From assembly GCA_934502905.1 (NCBI GenBank), contig CAKSVK010000014.1:1-34353 (forward strand): a stretch of DNA of 34,353 nt, given 5' to 3'. The stretch is from an uncultured Chitinophagaceae bacterium (GTDB lineage: Bacteria; Bacteroidota; Bacteroidia; Chitinophagales; Chitinophagaceae). A model generated the notes under the pieces. The model saw only the letters and a program-made list of their open reading frames with translations. It did no database searches and was not told the origin of the DNA. A program made the position numbers and the translations under genes. Below, piece after piece: positions 1 to 7,468 of the stretch (within the stretch, counting starts at the first letter, position 1; each line of letters starts with the position of its first letter).

Positions 1-1
1 T

Positions 2-1207
2 TCCAGGATGAATGACTGGTGGGGCTATTTCTATAAAACGATAAAATCGGCAAACTCACTGATCGACAATTTTGAAAAGGCCGAGTCGGCAACAGAGGAG
101 CAAAGAAATGCAGCAGGTGGTTACGGTTATTTTATGCGTGCCATTAGCTACTTTTTCCTGACCAGGACCTGGGGGGAAGTGCCGATGCCCCTCGAGACAA
201 TACCAACACCTAACAGGCCAAAAGCTGCAGTGGAAGAAATTTATAACCTGATTGTATCCGATCTGCAGAAAGCTGAAACCATGTTGCCGGATCATTGGCC
301 TGAACCGGCTAATCAAAACGGTGTTGATATTTTTGCAACCCGTGGCTCTGCCAAAGCCTTGCTGGCAAATGTTTATTTGACCATGGCCGGCTGGCCGCTG
401 AAGCAAACCGACAAATATGCGCTGGCAGCAGATAAGGCAAAAGAAGTAATAGATGGAAGAGCTACCTGGGGATATGAGTTGCTTACCGATTACGCAGATA
501 TTTGGAAAATAGGGAACAAATACAATAAAGAAGCGGTGTTTGCCTGTTATTATAACAATGATGTGCCGGAATGGAACTGGGAGAACGGAAATATGATGGG
601 ACCCCCTGCGTTGGCGCCCGATTATGAAGAAGGTGGTTGGGATGACGGCTATGGTGAAATATCTTTCTATAACAGGTTCCCGGCCGGACCCAGAAAGGAT
701 GCTACTTACCAAAAGGAGTATTTCGTAAAAAATGATCCTGATAATGTGGTAACCTGGGAAGGCACCTTGCAGAAACATCCGTATTTTCTTAAATACAGAG
801 ACGATCACAACTATGATTGGAGTACGCACACTATAAACGACTGGTGGGGAAGCGGCACTAACTTTCTTATCCGCTACCCGGAAGTATTGCTGACTTATGC
901 CGAAGCAAAGGCTATGTCTTCTGCCCCCGATGCCAGCGCCTACGCTGCGGTGAACCAGGTAAGGAAAAGGGCGGGTCTGGCTGATCTGCCTGCAGGACTG
1001 TCACAAGCCGAATTCAGGGAGGCAGTATTGGAAGAAAGAGGATGGGAGTTTGCCGCGGAAAATGGCATCCGTTGGTTTGATCTGCTGCGCACCGAAACTG
1101 TTGGTAAAGCAAATTCCCTGCGCCATGCCTCAGAAGTTCCGTTGATCAACCAGCCGGATGATGCAGCGCATACCCATTATTGGGCGCCGATTCCCGTGAA
1201 CGACTAA
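2..1207 (+). CDS. SusD/RagB family nutrient-binding outer-membrane lipoprotein (5' end missing)
   Basis: The reading frame is open from the window edge, so the N-terminus (signal peptide, lipobox and first helices) lies outside; about 401 codons are visible against roughly 480-600 for the family. Seen: the TPR-like helical section around FLTRTWGEVPM and the segment IYNLIVSDLQKAETMLP, then ATRGSAKALLANVYLTMAGWP, and near the C-terminus RYPEVLLTYAEAKA followed by AAVNQVRKRAGL and EERGWEFAAENGIRWFDLLR, which are hallmarks of the SusD_RagB C-terminal domain. SusD proteins sit on the cell surface and form the lid of a SusC TonB-dependent transporter, binding glycans or other nutrients. The susC partner is expected just upstream of the window. 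The substrate cannot be told from this part. An intrinsic terminator follows 24 bases after the stop. Confidence 0.93.
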   Translation, partial: SRMNDWWGYFYKTIKSANSLIDNFEKAESATEEQRNAAGGYGYFMRAISYFFLTRTWGEVPMPLETIPTPNRPKAAVEEIYNLIVSDLQKAETMLPDHWPEPANQNGVDIFATRGSAKALLANVYLTMAGWPLKQTDKYALAADKAKEVIDGRATWGYELLTDYADIWKIGNKYNKEAVFACYYNNDVPEWNWENGNMMGPPALAPDYEEGGWDDGYGEISFYNRFPAGPRKDATYQKEYFVKNDPDNVVTWEGTLQKHPYFLKYRDDHNYDWSTHTINDWWGSGTNFLIRYPEVLLTYAEAKAMSSAPDASAYAAVNQVRKRAGLADLPAGLSQAEFREAVLEERGWEFAAENGIRWFDLLRTETVGKANSLRHASEVPLINQPDDAAHTHYWAPIPVND

Positions 1208-1230
1208 TACGAGGTATTGTTGACATTATA

Positions 1231-1267
1231 AAGGCTTCCAGCTTCTTAAAAGTTGGAAGCCTTTTTT
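1231..1267 (+). terminator. Intrinsic terminator of the susD-like gene
   Basis: AAGGCTTCCA (1231-1240) pairs perfectly with TGGAAGCCTT (1254-1263), loop of 13 nt, followed by a run of T on the + strand (1262-1267). The right arm and loop are also the last codons and stop (1246-1248) of the opposite-strand gene, so the hairpin is embedded in coding sequence of its convergent neighbour. The T-run is only on the + strand side. Confidence 0.85.
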
Positions 1268-2532
1268 ATTTCTATCGAAATGTGAGACCGGCCATTTTCC
1301 TGGTATCCTTTTAGTCCGACAGAACGGATATGCACGAACGCTTTTTGCCATAGGTCCGGCAGGTATGCTTTCAATGCCGGTGGAATATGTTTCGTATGGA
1401 GCGACCCGTATAAAAAGCCATCGTGCAGGTATACCGGCTCCCGGTCTTTGTATTGATAAGATCGTATGGTGAGCGTACTGTCACCGGCAGAAATATATGA
1501 TTTTGCAAAGGGGATCCCGGTAAAGAGCAGCGCCCCTTCTTCTGTTTCAGTTCTGTCTGCATCCTTTATGTATTGTAGCACCTGGCTGGCAGCCTTGCTT
1601 TTTATTTGTATACTAAATGACGGCTCCGGTATGTTTTGAATCTCTTTTTTCTCTACAGGATTGAAATTTTCATCGTATTCATAGGCGACGATCGTGTCCG
1701 GCCGGGTGGTGATCTGCTGAACATTAAAGGTATAATATTGGTTCCCGTTCCGTACCAGGCTATCCATTTCCATGTTAATGATACGACTGATGTTGCCTTT
1801 GGCTTTTTCAGGCAGCCATTGTAATATCCCTGCCGGCGGCTGTGTAAACATCATGTGTGCTATAGCAGTAGTATCTGCATCTATTGGCATCGTTTCCCAT
1901 CTGTCTTTCTGCTTCAGCGTAGTGCTGATATGGTATCCATCTCCTTCCAGCGTAACCTGTATATTCCCGGTATAAGTGTTATTTTTTATTGCTATCACCC
2001 CGTGCTTCCTGTCTTGGACCGCCGATGTAAGCCAACCCGGTTCAATCCATTTACCTGCCTGCAGTTGTTCTGTGGCCATTGCCAGTCCTGCAGGGTCGGT
2101 ATTGCCTATCAGGAAGTATTGCCCGTATACCTGCCCCGACAGGCCCGTAGGATGATGGTATAGATCGTTTTCAACCGAAAAGCCGCGTTGCAGCAAGCCC
2201 TGGTTCAGCTTTTCCCCGTTTTTTGCCGGTATCACCATATACCATTTTTCTGCAGGCGTTCCATCCAGGTGAAAGGCGACAATATAATCCGGTATGCTGA
2301 ACATTTTCCGCCAACTGATTTCTTCAGAAGAAGAGAGCAGCTTCCCGGGTTTCCATTGGGAAGGCGTTGTCAGCAGCTCCCATAAGAGCGTTTCCAGGAT
2401 CCTTTTTGTATCCACAACTGCTATTGCATCTGCGCTTGCAGGAATATTCTCTACGGAGTAGCTTTTATGCTTCCATATCAGCATACAGGTGACCAGCACC
2501 AGCAATACCAGGATCGTCAGCTTTTTCTTCAC
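1246..2532 (-). CDS. Membrane-anchored/exported protein, DUF4836-like, third gene of envelope operon
   Basis: 428 residues with an N-terminal hydrophobic segment (about residues 4-20) that could be a signal anchor; the rest looks extracytoplasmic. The mature part opens with IPASADAIAVVDTKRI, a pattern typical of Bacteroidota proteins that begin with a short strand and a helix (DUF3352/DUF4836-like). Around residue 282 the stretch AYEYDENFNPVEKKE is followed by PSFSIQI; the upstream neighbour has YEYDDDFNQKEIMK followed by DFTFSIAT at about residues 455-480, so the two proteins share a homologous domain. The start codon lies 3 nt after the stop of the preceding gene, so translation is probably coupled. 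No catalytic motif was recognised. Function unknown; the DUF assignment is a family-level guess. Confidence 0.8.
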   Translation of the reverse strand: MKKKLTILVLLVLVTCMLIWKHKSYSVENIPASADAIAVVDTKRILETLLWELLTTPSQWKPGKLLSSSEEISWRKMFSIPDYIVAFHLDGTPAEKWYMVIPAKNGEKLNQGLLQRGFSVENDLYHHPTGLSGQVYGQYFLIGNTDPAGLAMATEQLQAGKWIEPGWLTSAVQDRKHGVIAIKNNTYTGNIQVTLEGDGYHISTTLKQKDRWETMPIDADTTAIAHMMFTQPPAGILQWLPEKAKGNISRIINMEMDSLVRNGNQYYTFNVQQITTRPDTIVAYEYDENFNPVEKKEIQNIPEPSFSIQIKSKAASQVLQYIKDADRTETEEGALLFTGIPFAKSYISAGDSTLTIRSYQYKDREPVYLHDGFLYGSLHTKHIPPALKAYLPDLWQKAFVHIRSVGLKGYQENGRSHISIEIKKASNF

Positions 2533-2535
2533 TTA

Positions 2536-4530
2536 TCAAAAGGTTTCCCGCTCTGTTTTTTCTTTCTCTTTTTCTACTTCGATAATTCCCCTGATGGCAT
2601 CTGTTATGTTAAAGAGAAATTCAAAGCTGTTGCTATGGTTGCCGTCAATTTTCAGCGCATATGTTGTTTGTGCCAAACCGTTTTTGAAGTTACTTTCCAT
2701 GGTAATATTTCCCAGGTTTTCCTCCAGCAGTTTCCTGATCTTCCTGTTGGTTTCGGTGCTGAGTTCGGGACCTATGGCCTGCAGCACCTGCTTGGTGTTG
2801 ATCACGCCGGCGTAGTTGTTGGAAAAAATATTCTTTTTTGTCTGGCCGTTCAGCTTATATCCTTTACCGCTGAATGTATTTTCAATGGTTTCTTTTGAAG
2901 TGGTAATCACTACCCTGTCATCTTTCACACCAAAGTAAAGTGCGTTGACCGGTGTTTTTTCATCTTCCAGGCTCAGGGTAAAATAATTGCCGGTTGGGGC
3001 ATACTTATAATTACCTTTTTCGGCATATTTTACGGGAACAGCGACCAGCTTTTGCATGAAATCAGCTCTCTTAGTGGCTATGGAGAAAGTAAAATCGGGC
3101 GACAGCTCGGTTTTTGTTTTCATGATTTCCTTTTGGTTGAAATCATCATCATATTCATAATCCTTGTAGGTTACTTCTTTTAGTCCCATCTTGTGTAAAA
3201 CAAAGATCATATTACCAGGTGCAAGTTCTGACAGCCCTTTTTCGTCAATGGCTATTTCAAGCAGGTCAACATAGAGATTGATCAGGTCGGCGTATTCGGA
3301 AGTGAAGTATGATTTACCAAAATAATCCTTTAAGGATTTATAATAATAATGGATCATGGCCTCTGAATTGAAGGACACGGAGAGATAGCCCAAATGATTG
3401 GGGTTGATATAACCGGCAAGCGCCCTGGACTGCCTGCTTTTATACATCTGCCTGCTAAGCTGCTGCAGCTGACCGTCCTGCGAATGGACCAATTGTTTTA
3501 TTTTGATCTGGTCTTTCTCGAAGAACAGGTTCATGCCCATGATGTAACCGCTTTCTTCTGCACCACTCATCAAAACATGCTGCATGGAGGATAACGGATT
3601 GTATCCATAAAACCCGCTCCAAAACTGGGATATAAGCTGGTTGTACAGGCTACCGTAATTCAGCCATACATTCGCATGGGCGGTTTCATCCGTAACGGTT
3701 CCATATCCTTTCAGCTCGCTTAAGGATATGGTATTCTTACCTTCAAAAGCTTCTGTAAGCGTTTGTATTGCGGCCGCTCTTTTTTGGGCGGCTTTCACGG
3801 AGTCTCTCTCTTTGTACCACTGATCGGAAAGCAAGGCGTTGATGCTGTCTCTCAGGTCATATTTAAGGTCTTCATCCTCAGCATACCATGACACGACCGG
3901 GGGAGCGATGTCTTCTTCTATTTCCTTTTTTTTCTTCTTTTTGCTTTTTTCGATAACGGCAGCCCTGTCTTCCATTTCATTTATCTCCTTCCTTCTGGCA
4001 TCTACTATAGAATCCACCACATTATTGACAGAATCTGTTACTTCCTGTGAAGGATAGTAGTAATCGTACCCATATTTTTCATTTGTGCTGACATACACAA
4101 GGATCGCGTTTTTGCCATCCCATCCCAGGTATTTATGGTTGCTGATCTTCAGGTATTCAAAGTGCTGTGCCTTTGTTGTTTTCATTTCAGACCTGTAGTT
4201 CCTTTTTACAAGCTCCAGGAAATCCGGCAGGTTTTTGATGCTGATCCGTGTTACAAAGCTCATGCCCGAATCAGAAGATTGAATGTATTGAATCGCCGTT
4301 TGGGTGAAATCGATACCTGACCGGTCCAGGGGAAAGATGCCTTCATAGTTCATTTCCTTCTGTATCAGCGACTGGATGAACTTGTACTGGTCTATCTTTT
4401 CAATGGGCAGGCTTTCATCAAACCTTGCTCCGTTATATTTAATAACGAGGGAAACATTGTTGGGGACCTGCTGACAAAAGCCGGAATAGCTTATGAGTGG
4501 CAGACAAAGGGATATTATCAACTTTTTCAT
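2536..4530 (-). CDS. Large exported DUF4836-like protein, second gene of envelope operon
   Basis: 664 residues with a clear signal peptide (MKKLIISLCLPLISYSGFCQ). The mature protein begins VPNNVSLVIKYNGARFDESLP, again the opening seen in DUF4836-like proteins. A very basic stretch (KSKKKKKKEIEED, about residue 195-207) precedes the middle domain. The segment around YEYDDDFNQKEIMK is shared with the downstream gene. The family is known from Bacteroidota only as conserved exported proteins of unknown role, usually about 500 residues, so this copy is long. It follows the lipoprotein gene by 3 nt and is followed by the next gene by 3 nt. No enzyme signature was seen. I infer a periplasmic or outer-membrane complex with the two neighbours. 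Confidence 0.8.
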   Translation of the reverse strand: MKKLIISLCLPLISYSGFCQQVPNNVSLVIKYNGARFDESLPIEKIDQYKFIQSLIQKEMNYEGIFPLDRSGIDFTQTAIQYIQSSDSGMSFVTRISIKNLPDFLELVKRNYRSEMKTTKAQHFEYLKISNHKYLGWDGKNAILVYVSTNEKYGYDYYYPSQEVTDSVNNVVDSIVDARRKEINEMEDRAAVIEKSKKKKKKEIEEDIAPPVVSWYAEDEDLKYDLRDSINALLSDQWYKERDSVKAAQKRAAAIQTLTEAFEGKNTISLSELKGYGTVTDETAHANVWLNYGSLYNQLISQFWSGFYGYNPLSSMQHVLMSGAEESGYIMGMNLFFEKDQIKIKQLVHSQDGQLQQLSRQMYKSRQSRALAGYINPNHLGYLSVSFNSEAMIHYYYKSLKDYFGKSYFTSEYADLINLYVDLLEIAIDEKGLSELAPGNMIFVLHKMGLKEVTYKDYEYDDDFNQKEIMKTKTELSPDFTFSIATKRADFMQKLVAVPVKYAEKGNYKYAPTGNYFTLSLEDEKTPVNALYFGVKDDRVVITTSKETIENTFSGKGYKLNGQTKKNIFSNNYAGVINTKQVLQAIGPELSTETNRKIRKLLEENLGNITMESNFKNGLAQTTYALKIDGNHSNSFEFLFNITDAIRGIIEVEKEKEKTERETF

Positions 4531-4533
4531 TGA

Positions 4534-5196
4534 TTATTTTGTTAGTGTTATTTTATTCTGAATACTTTTCTTATCTGTTATGATATCCAGGATATTCATG
4601 CGCAGCATTACCGCCTTGTTATCAGAAGATATTTTGCTTTCCTGGTTTTCCGAATGAAGGACTTTTTTATCAAAACGGTATATACCGGTAAAGTTGGCGC
4701 CCACAAATATTTCTTTATCCGCATTGCTTAATTGCTGGTAGTCTTTTTTAAGCGAGAAAGCACTGAGCCTGGAAAAAATGCTGTTATTATAATCATAGTT
4801 TTTTTCAACAGATCCAGGGGGTGCTTTTTCACTTTCCCCGATCTTTTTTACGGCATCATTCAGGCTGGATATGTTGTCGAAGTGACAGTCAAGGGTGGCA
4901 ATGTAATTTTGCATATCCACCCGGGCAGATACGTTGCTGATTCCTTTTACGGCGGCCAGTTTTTTTTCTATGCCGGCAATTTTATTCCTGATATCCGGTT
5001 CGGAGGGAACTTCCCGGCCGTTGATCGTTTTCATTTTCAGGATGGATGCCACGCGGCTTTTGCTTTTGCTCATGTTAAGCGTTAGTTGAAACCTGCCTGA
5101 TCCGTTTTCGTGCATGGTGACCTGTTCTACGATGTCAAAACATCCCTGCAGCGACAGAGCGATTATGATGAGCAGGGAATGTAATATGTATTTCAC
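4534..5196 (-). CDS. Conserved lipoprotein, first gene of envelope operon
   Basis: 220 residues. The N-terminus has a signal peptide ending in a lipobox (LQGC, Cys19), so the protein should be lipid-anchored in the envelope. The mature part starts FDIVEQVTMHENGSGRFQLTLNMS, the 'dGSG' beta-strand opening also found in several small lipoproteins (compare the LppM/DUF3153 type), which hints at a beta-rich domain; this resemblance is weak. The rest is charged and has no recognised catalytic site. It heads a three-gene operon with 3-nt spacers, so its product probably works with the two DUF4836-like proteins. Function unknown. Confidence 0.8.
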   Translation of the reverse strand: MKYILHSLLIIIALSLQGCFDIVEQVTMHENGSGRFQLTLNMSKSKSRVASILKMKTINGREVPSEPDIRNKIAGIEKKLAAVKGISNVSARVDMQNYIATLDCHFDNISSLNDAVKKIGESEKAPPGSVEKNYDYNNSIFSRLSAFSLKKDYQQLSNADKEIFVGANFTGIYRFDKKVLHSENQESKISSDNKAVMLRMNILDIITDKKSIQNKITLTK

Positions 5197-5311
5197 AAGT
5201 TTCTGTTTGAAAAAGGACGCAACTTATAACTAATATTCCGCACTTATATTTTGCAGAACATAACAAATTGGTCCGTTGCATACAATGATATGGCAAAACT
5301 AACATATGGTT

Positions 5312-5358
5312 GCCGGTGACTTATACTGAATAGTTAGTATTTATTTTTTGTTACCGGC
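5312..5358. other. Nested inverted repeat between divergent genes
   Basis: GCCGGTGAC (5312-5320) faces GTTACCGGC (5350-5358), pairing over 9 positions with one G-T wobble, and inside it ATACT (5322-5326) faces AGTAT (5336-5340). It lies in the 254-bp region between the divergent lipoprotein operon and the DUF1003 gene, so it could be an operator or a leader structure. No protein is known to bind it. Confidence 0.4.
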
Positions 5359-5450
5359 TGTTTTGTCCTGTTAAGCGATCGCTTCTGCCTGTTCACCTTT
5401 CAGAGCTGTATAATAAAGTGCAGGTGGATAACTTTATGTAAAAGTATGAT

Positions 5451-6158
5451 ATGGAGTATTTTACCAGTAATATTTCAGGTGAGAAATTCCCGGTATCTGA
5501 GATGGTACCCGGAAGAACGTTGAGAAATGGTATTTTAAAGGAAGTGTTGAAGGAACACCCGGATTTTAACGACCAGGGCAGGCTTGCGGTTTCCGAGCTG
5601 AATTATTATCGTCAACAATATATTCAAAACCTGTTGACCCGTGAAATAGGCACACTTACAGAGCTGGAGGAAACGGTGTTGAAGAATATCGGTCAAAACC
5701 ACCTTATAGCCGATGAAGCCAGCGAGATCAAGAACCCGGTGACCAGCGGGCAGGCATGGGCTGACAGGATCGCAGCATTTGGCGGGAGCTGGCGCTTTAT
5801 CGGTCTTTTCGGTTTATTCCTGCTGGGCTGGATGGCATTCAATATCTATGGATTACATAACAGGGGCTTTGATCCATATCCTTTTATTCTTCTTAACCTG
5901 ATCCTTTCCTGCCTGGCAGCCATCCAGGCTCCTGTGATCATGATGAGCCAGAACCGGCAGGAAGAAAAAGACAGGGATCGTGCAAAGAATGATTACATGG
6001 TCAACCTGAAGTGTGAACTTGAAATAAGGATGTTGCATGAAAAAATGGACCATCTGATCATCACTCAACAGGAAAATCTGCTGCAGATTCAACAGGTGCA
6101 GGTAGATATGATGAAAGAGCTGATGGAGAAAGTGCAGTCAATGGAAAAAAGAAAATAG
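5451..6158 (+). CDS. DUF1003 family membrane protein
   Basis: 235 residues. The DUF1003 core is clear: two transmembrane helices (about residues 120-138, LFGLFLLGWMAFNIYGL, and 145-165, starting FDPYPFILLNLILS), then APVIMMSQNRQEEKDR and a long charged C-terminal coiled coil with DYMVNLKCELEIRMLHEKMD, which are diagnostic for the family. The N-terminal about 90 residues are soluble and carry an ALKEHPDF-like helical region (seen as EVLKEHPDFNDQG). DUF1003 proteins are inner-membrane proteins of unknown function, widespread in bacteria. The gene stands alone, divergent from the lipoprotein operon. The ATG at 5451 is the first in frame; the ribosome site is weak, as usual in Bacteroidota. Confidence 0.92.
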   Translation: MEYFTSNISGEKFPVSEMVPGRTLRNGILKEVLKEHPDFNDQGRLAVSELNYYRQQYIQNLLTREIGTLTELEETVLKNIGQNHLIADEASEIKNPVTSGQAWADRIAAFGGSWRFIGLFGLFLLGWMAFNIYGLHNRGFDPYPFILLNLILSCLAAIQAPVIMMSQNRQEEKDRDRAKNDYMVNLKCELEIRMLHEKMDHLIITQQENLLQIQQVQVDMMKELMEKVQSMEKRK

Positions 6159-6407
6159 GCATTTCGAAGTACAGATTGCCGGAAGGAATTTTCCGCAGGT
6201 GCAGGCGGACCCGCCATACAGTCTCCTTCGTCTGGTCTATGCCAATGCCAATGCATAGAAACAGGGTTCTGTAACGTACATGACTCAATGATTAGACCTC
6301 CTAATTGGCACTGCAAATGACAATAACGGTATAATATATTATTACAACGAAGGGAGCAACCGGAAAAATAACTTTCGGGTAAGCCGGGAAGATGATGTAC
6401 AGGTATC

Positions 6408-7016
6408 CTACAAGGCTTCTATGCGTGTGATCCTGATCCCCCTGAAGCAATCATCCATACAATTGTTTGGAGTATATCCGCAGGTAGAGATCATACCATT
6501 ATTCGTGGTCTCAAAAAAAAATTCTGTGTTCTCTCTTTTCTTCAGCCACACCTTTTTTGCTTCGTCATACACCGCATCCAGAGTCAGGTAAGGGCATGCG
6601 CTGGTGTTTTGGTGCGCACCTAACTGGGAAGTTTCTTCCACCCATTCCAGGGTTTCTTCCAGTGAACTTCCATAGCTGGTTATAAATCCCTGTTCGGTCA
6701 TTTTCAGGGCTGCCAGTACTTCCTGCCGTTTTTCTTCACTCCATCCTGTTGCCGGCATTTGAACATCGGCAAAGGATGTGTATGCGAATTTTCTTTCTGT
6801 TGCTATACCGTTGTTGACCCTGGTCTCGGTTTGCCAACTGCTGCCGGCCCAGGAGGATCCTGTGGTTACAAAAAGGTAAGAGTTGCCGCTGGCGGCTTTG
6901 AATTTACTCAGGGCATCCATGCTTTTTTTAAAACCTTTGTCATATTCAATGTCTGATTTAGTGCAGGAGGCTAGAAACAGTGAGCTGCATATGATAAATG
7001 CAGAAAGAATTTTCAT
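6408..7016 (-). CDS. Predicted lipoprotein of unknown function
   Basis: The frame is open from 7067, but I choose the ATG at 7016 because it gives MKILSAFIICSSLFLASC, a textbook lipoprotein signal ending in lipobox LASC; the longer version would put 17 polar residues before it. 202 residues. The mature part contains two cysteine clusters near the C-terminus (STCGYTPNNCMDDC), possibly disulfides, and a region resembling small Bacteroidota lipoproteins (YDKGFKKSMDALSKFKAASGNSY). No family recognised. A long hairpin (7030-7067) lies directly upstream of the start codon. Single gene, divergent from the small membrane-protein gene at 7122. Confidence 0.72.
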   Translation of the reverse strand: MKILSAFIICSSLFLASCTKSDIEYDKGFKKSMDALSKFKAASGNSYLFVTTGSSWAGSSWQTETRVNNGIATERKFAYTSFADVQMPATGWSEEKRQEVLAALKMTEQGFITSYGSSLEETLEWVEETSQLGAHQNTSACPYLTLDAVYDEAKKVWLKKRENTEFFFETTNNGMISTCGYTPNNCMDDCFRGIRITRIEAL

Positions 7017-7029
7017 GGTTTTTTTGAAA

Positions 7030-7067
7030 TTGACAGGTGACGCAGGGGATCCGTTGCATCCTGTCAA
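7030..7067 (-). promoter_or_regulatory. Hairpin in the leader of the lipoprotein gene
   Basis: TTGACAGG (7030-7037) and CCTGTCAA (7060-7067) are perfect inverted repeats, and an inner GCA/TGC (7042-7044 and 7055-7057) can extend the stem. On the minus strand it ends 14 nt before the chosen ATG at 7016, so it would lie next to the ribosome-binding region. It may be a leader hairpin or an operator. Confidence 0.4.
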
Positions 7068-7121
7068 AAAACTTGTGTTTCAAATATGTGATTTTTTGTA
7101 AATTGTCATTAAATTATTTAT

Positions 7122-7238
7122 ATGCAAAATTGGCTCAGAACTTTATTGGCAGGTGGTGCCGCCTATAAATGGGGTGGGGGCTGCCTAAGCTCGATATTAA
7201 TTTTTTTATTGGTATATTGGTTGCTGGGACACTGCTGA
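7122..7238 (+). CDS. Small single-span membrane protein (38 aa)
   Basis: ATG at 7122 gives a 38-codon frame ending in TGA at 7238. The product has a short amphipathic N-terminus (MQNWLRTLLAGGAAYKW), a GGGC hinge, and a hydrophobic helix SSILIFLLVYWLLGHC reaching the C-terminus. The ordered layout (basic-amphipathic, glycine hinge, one membrane span) and the absence of other explanations for this gap favour a real gene. I have an unverified memory of similar KWGGGCL...YWLLG peptides in Bacteroidota genomes. It is divergent from the lipoprotein gene and has no clear operon partner. Function unknown; a small inner-membrane regulator or stress peptide is possible. Confidence 0.65.
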   Translation: MQNWLRTLLAGGAAYKWGGGCLSSILIFLLVYWLLGHC

Positions 7239-7468
7239 GCCGGAGCATTTTCGAATGGATAAGTAGTTTTTATGCCTTTTCTTTTTTGCTTATTTTTTAA
7301 GATGGAGAAGAGCATATTATACTGGTCTTATTTATCCGGTAAAATTCCGAAATAGCGGAAGAAAGGTGATGCAGGGTGGACATTTTGGGTAGCAGTAGCT
7401 TACAGATAACAACGGAGTTTGCCGGGACGGGGTCCATAGTAGAACATAAATAATACGCTGGAAGATCG

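Noticed and set aside
56..829. 257-aa open frame on the minus strand
   Set aside because: It lies entirely opposite the susD-like gene, whose protein motifs are clear; the translation is a mixture of hydrophobic and basic runs without a family pattern.
6319..6430. Open frame on the + strand reading NNGIIYYYNEGSNRKN
   Set aside because: No start codon, and it runs into the antisense of the lipoprotein gene; chance AT-rich frame.
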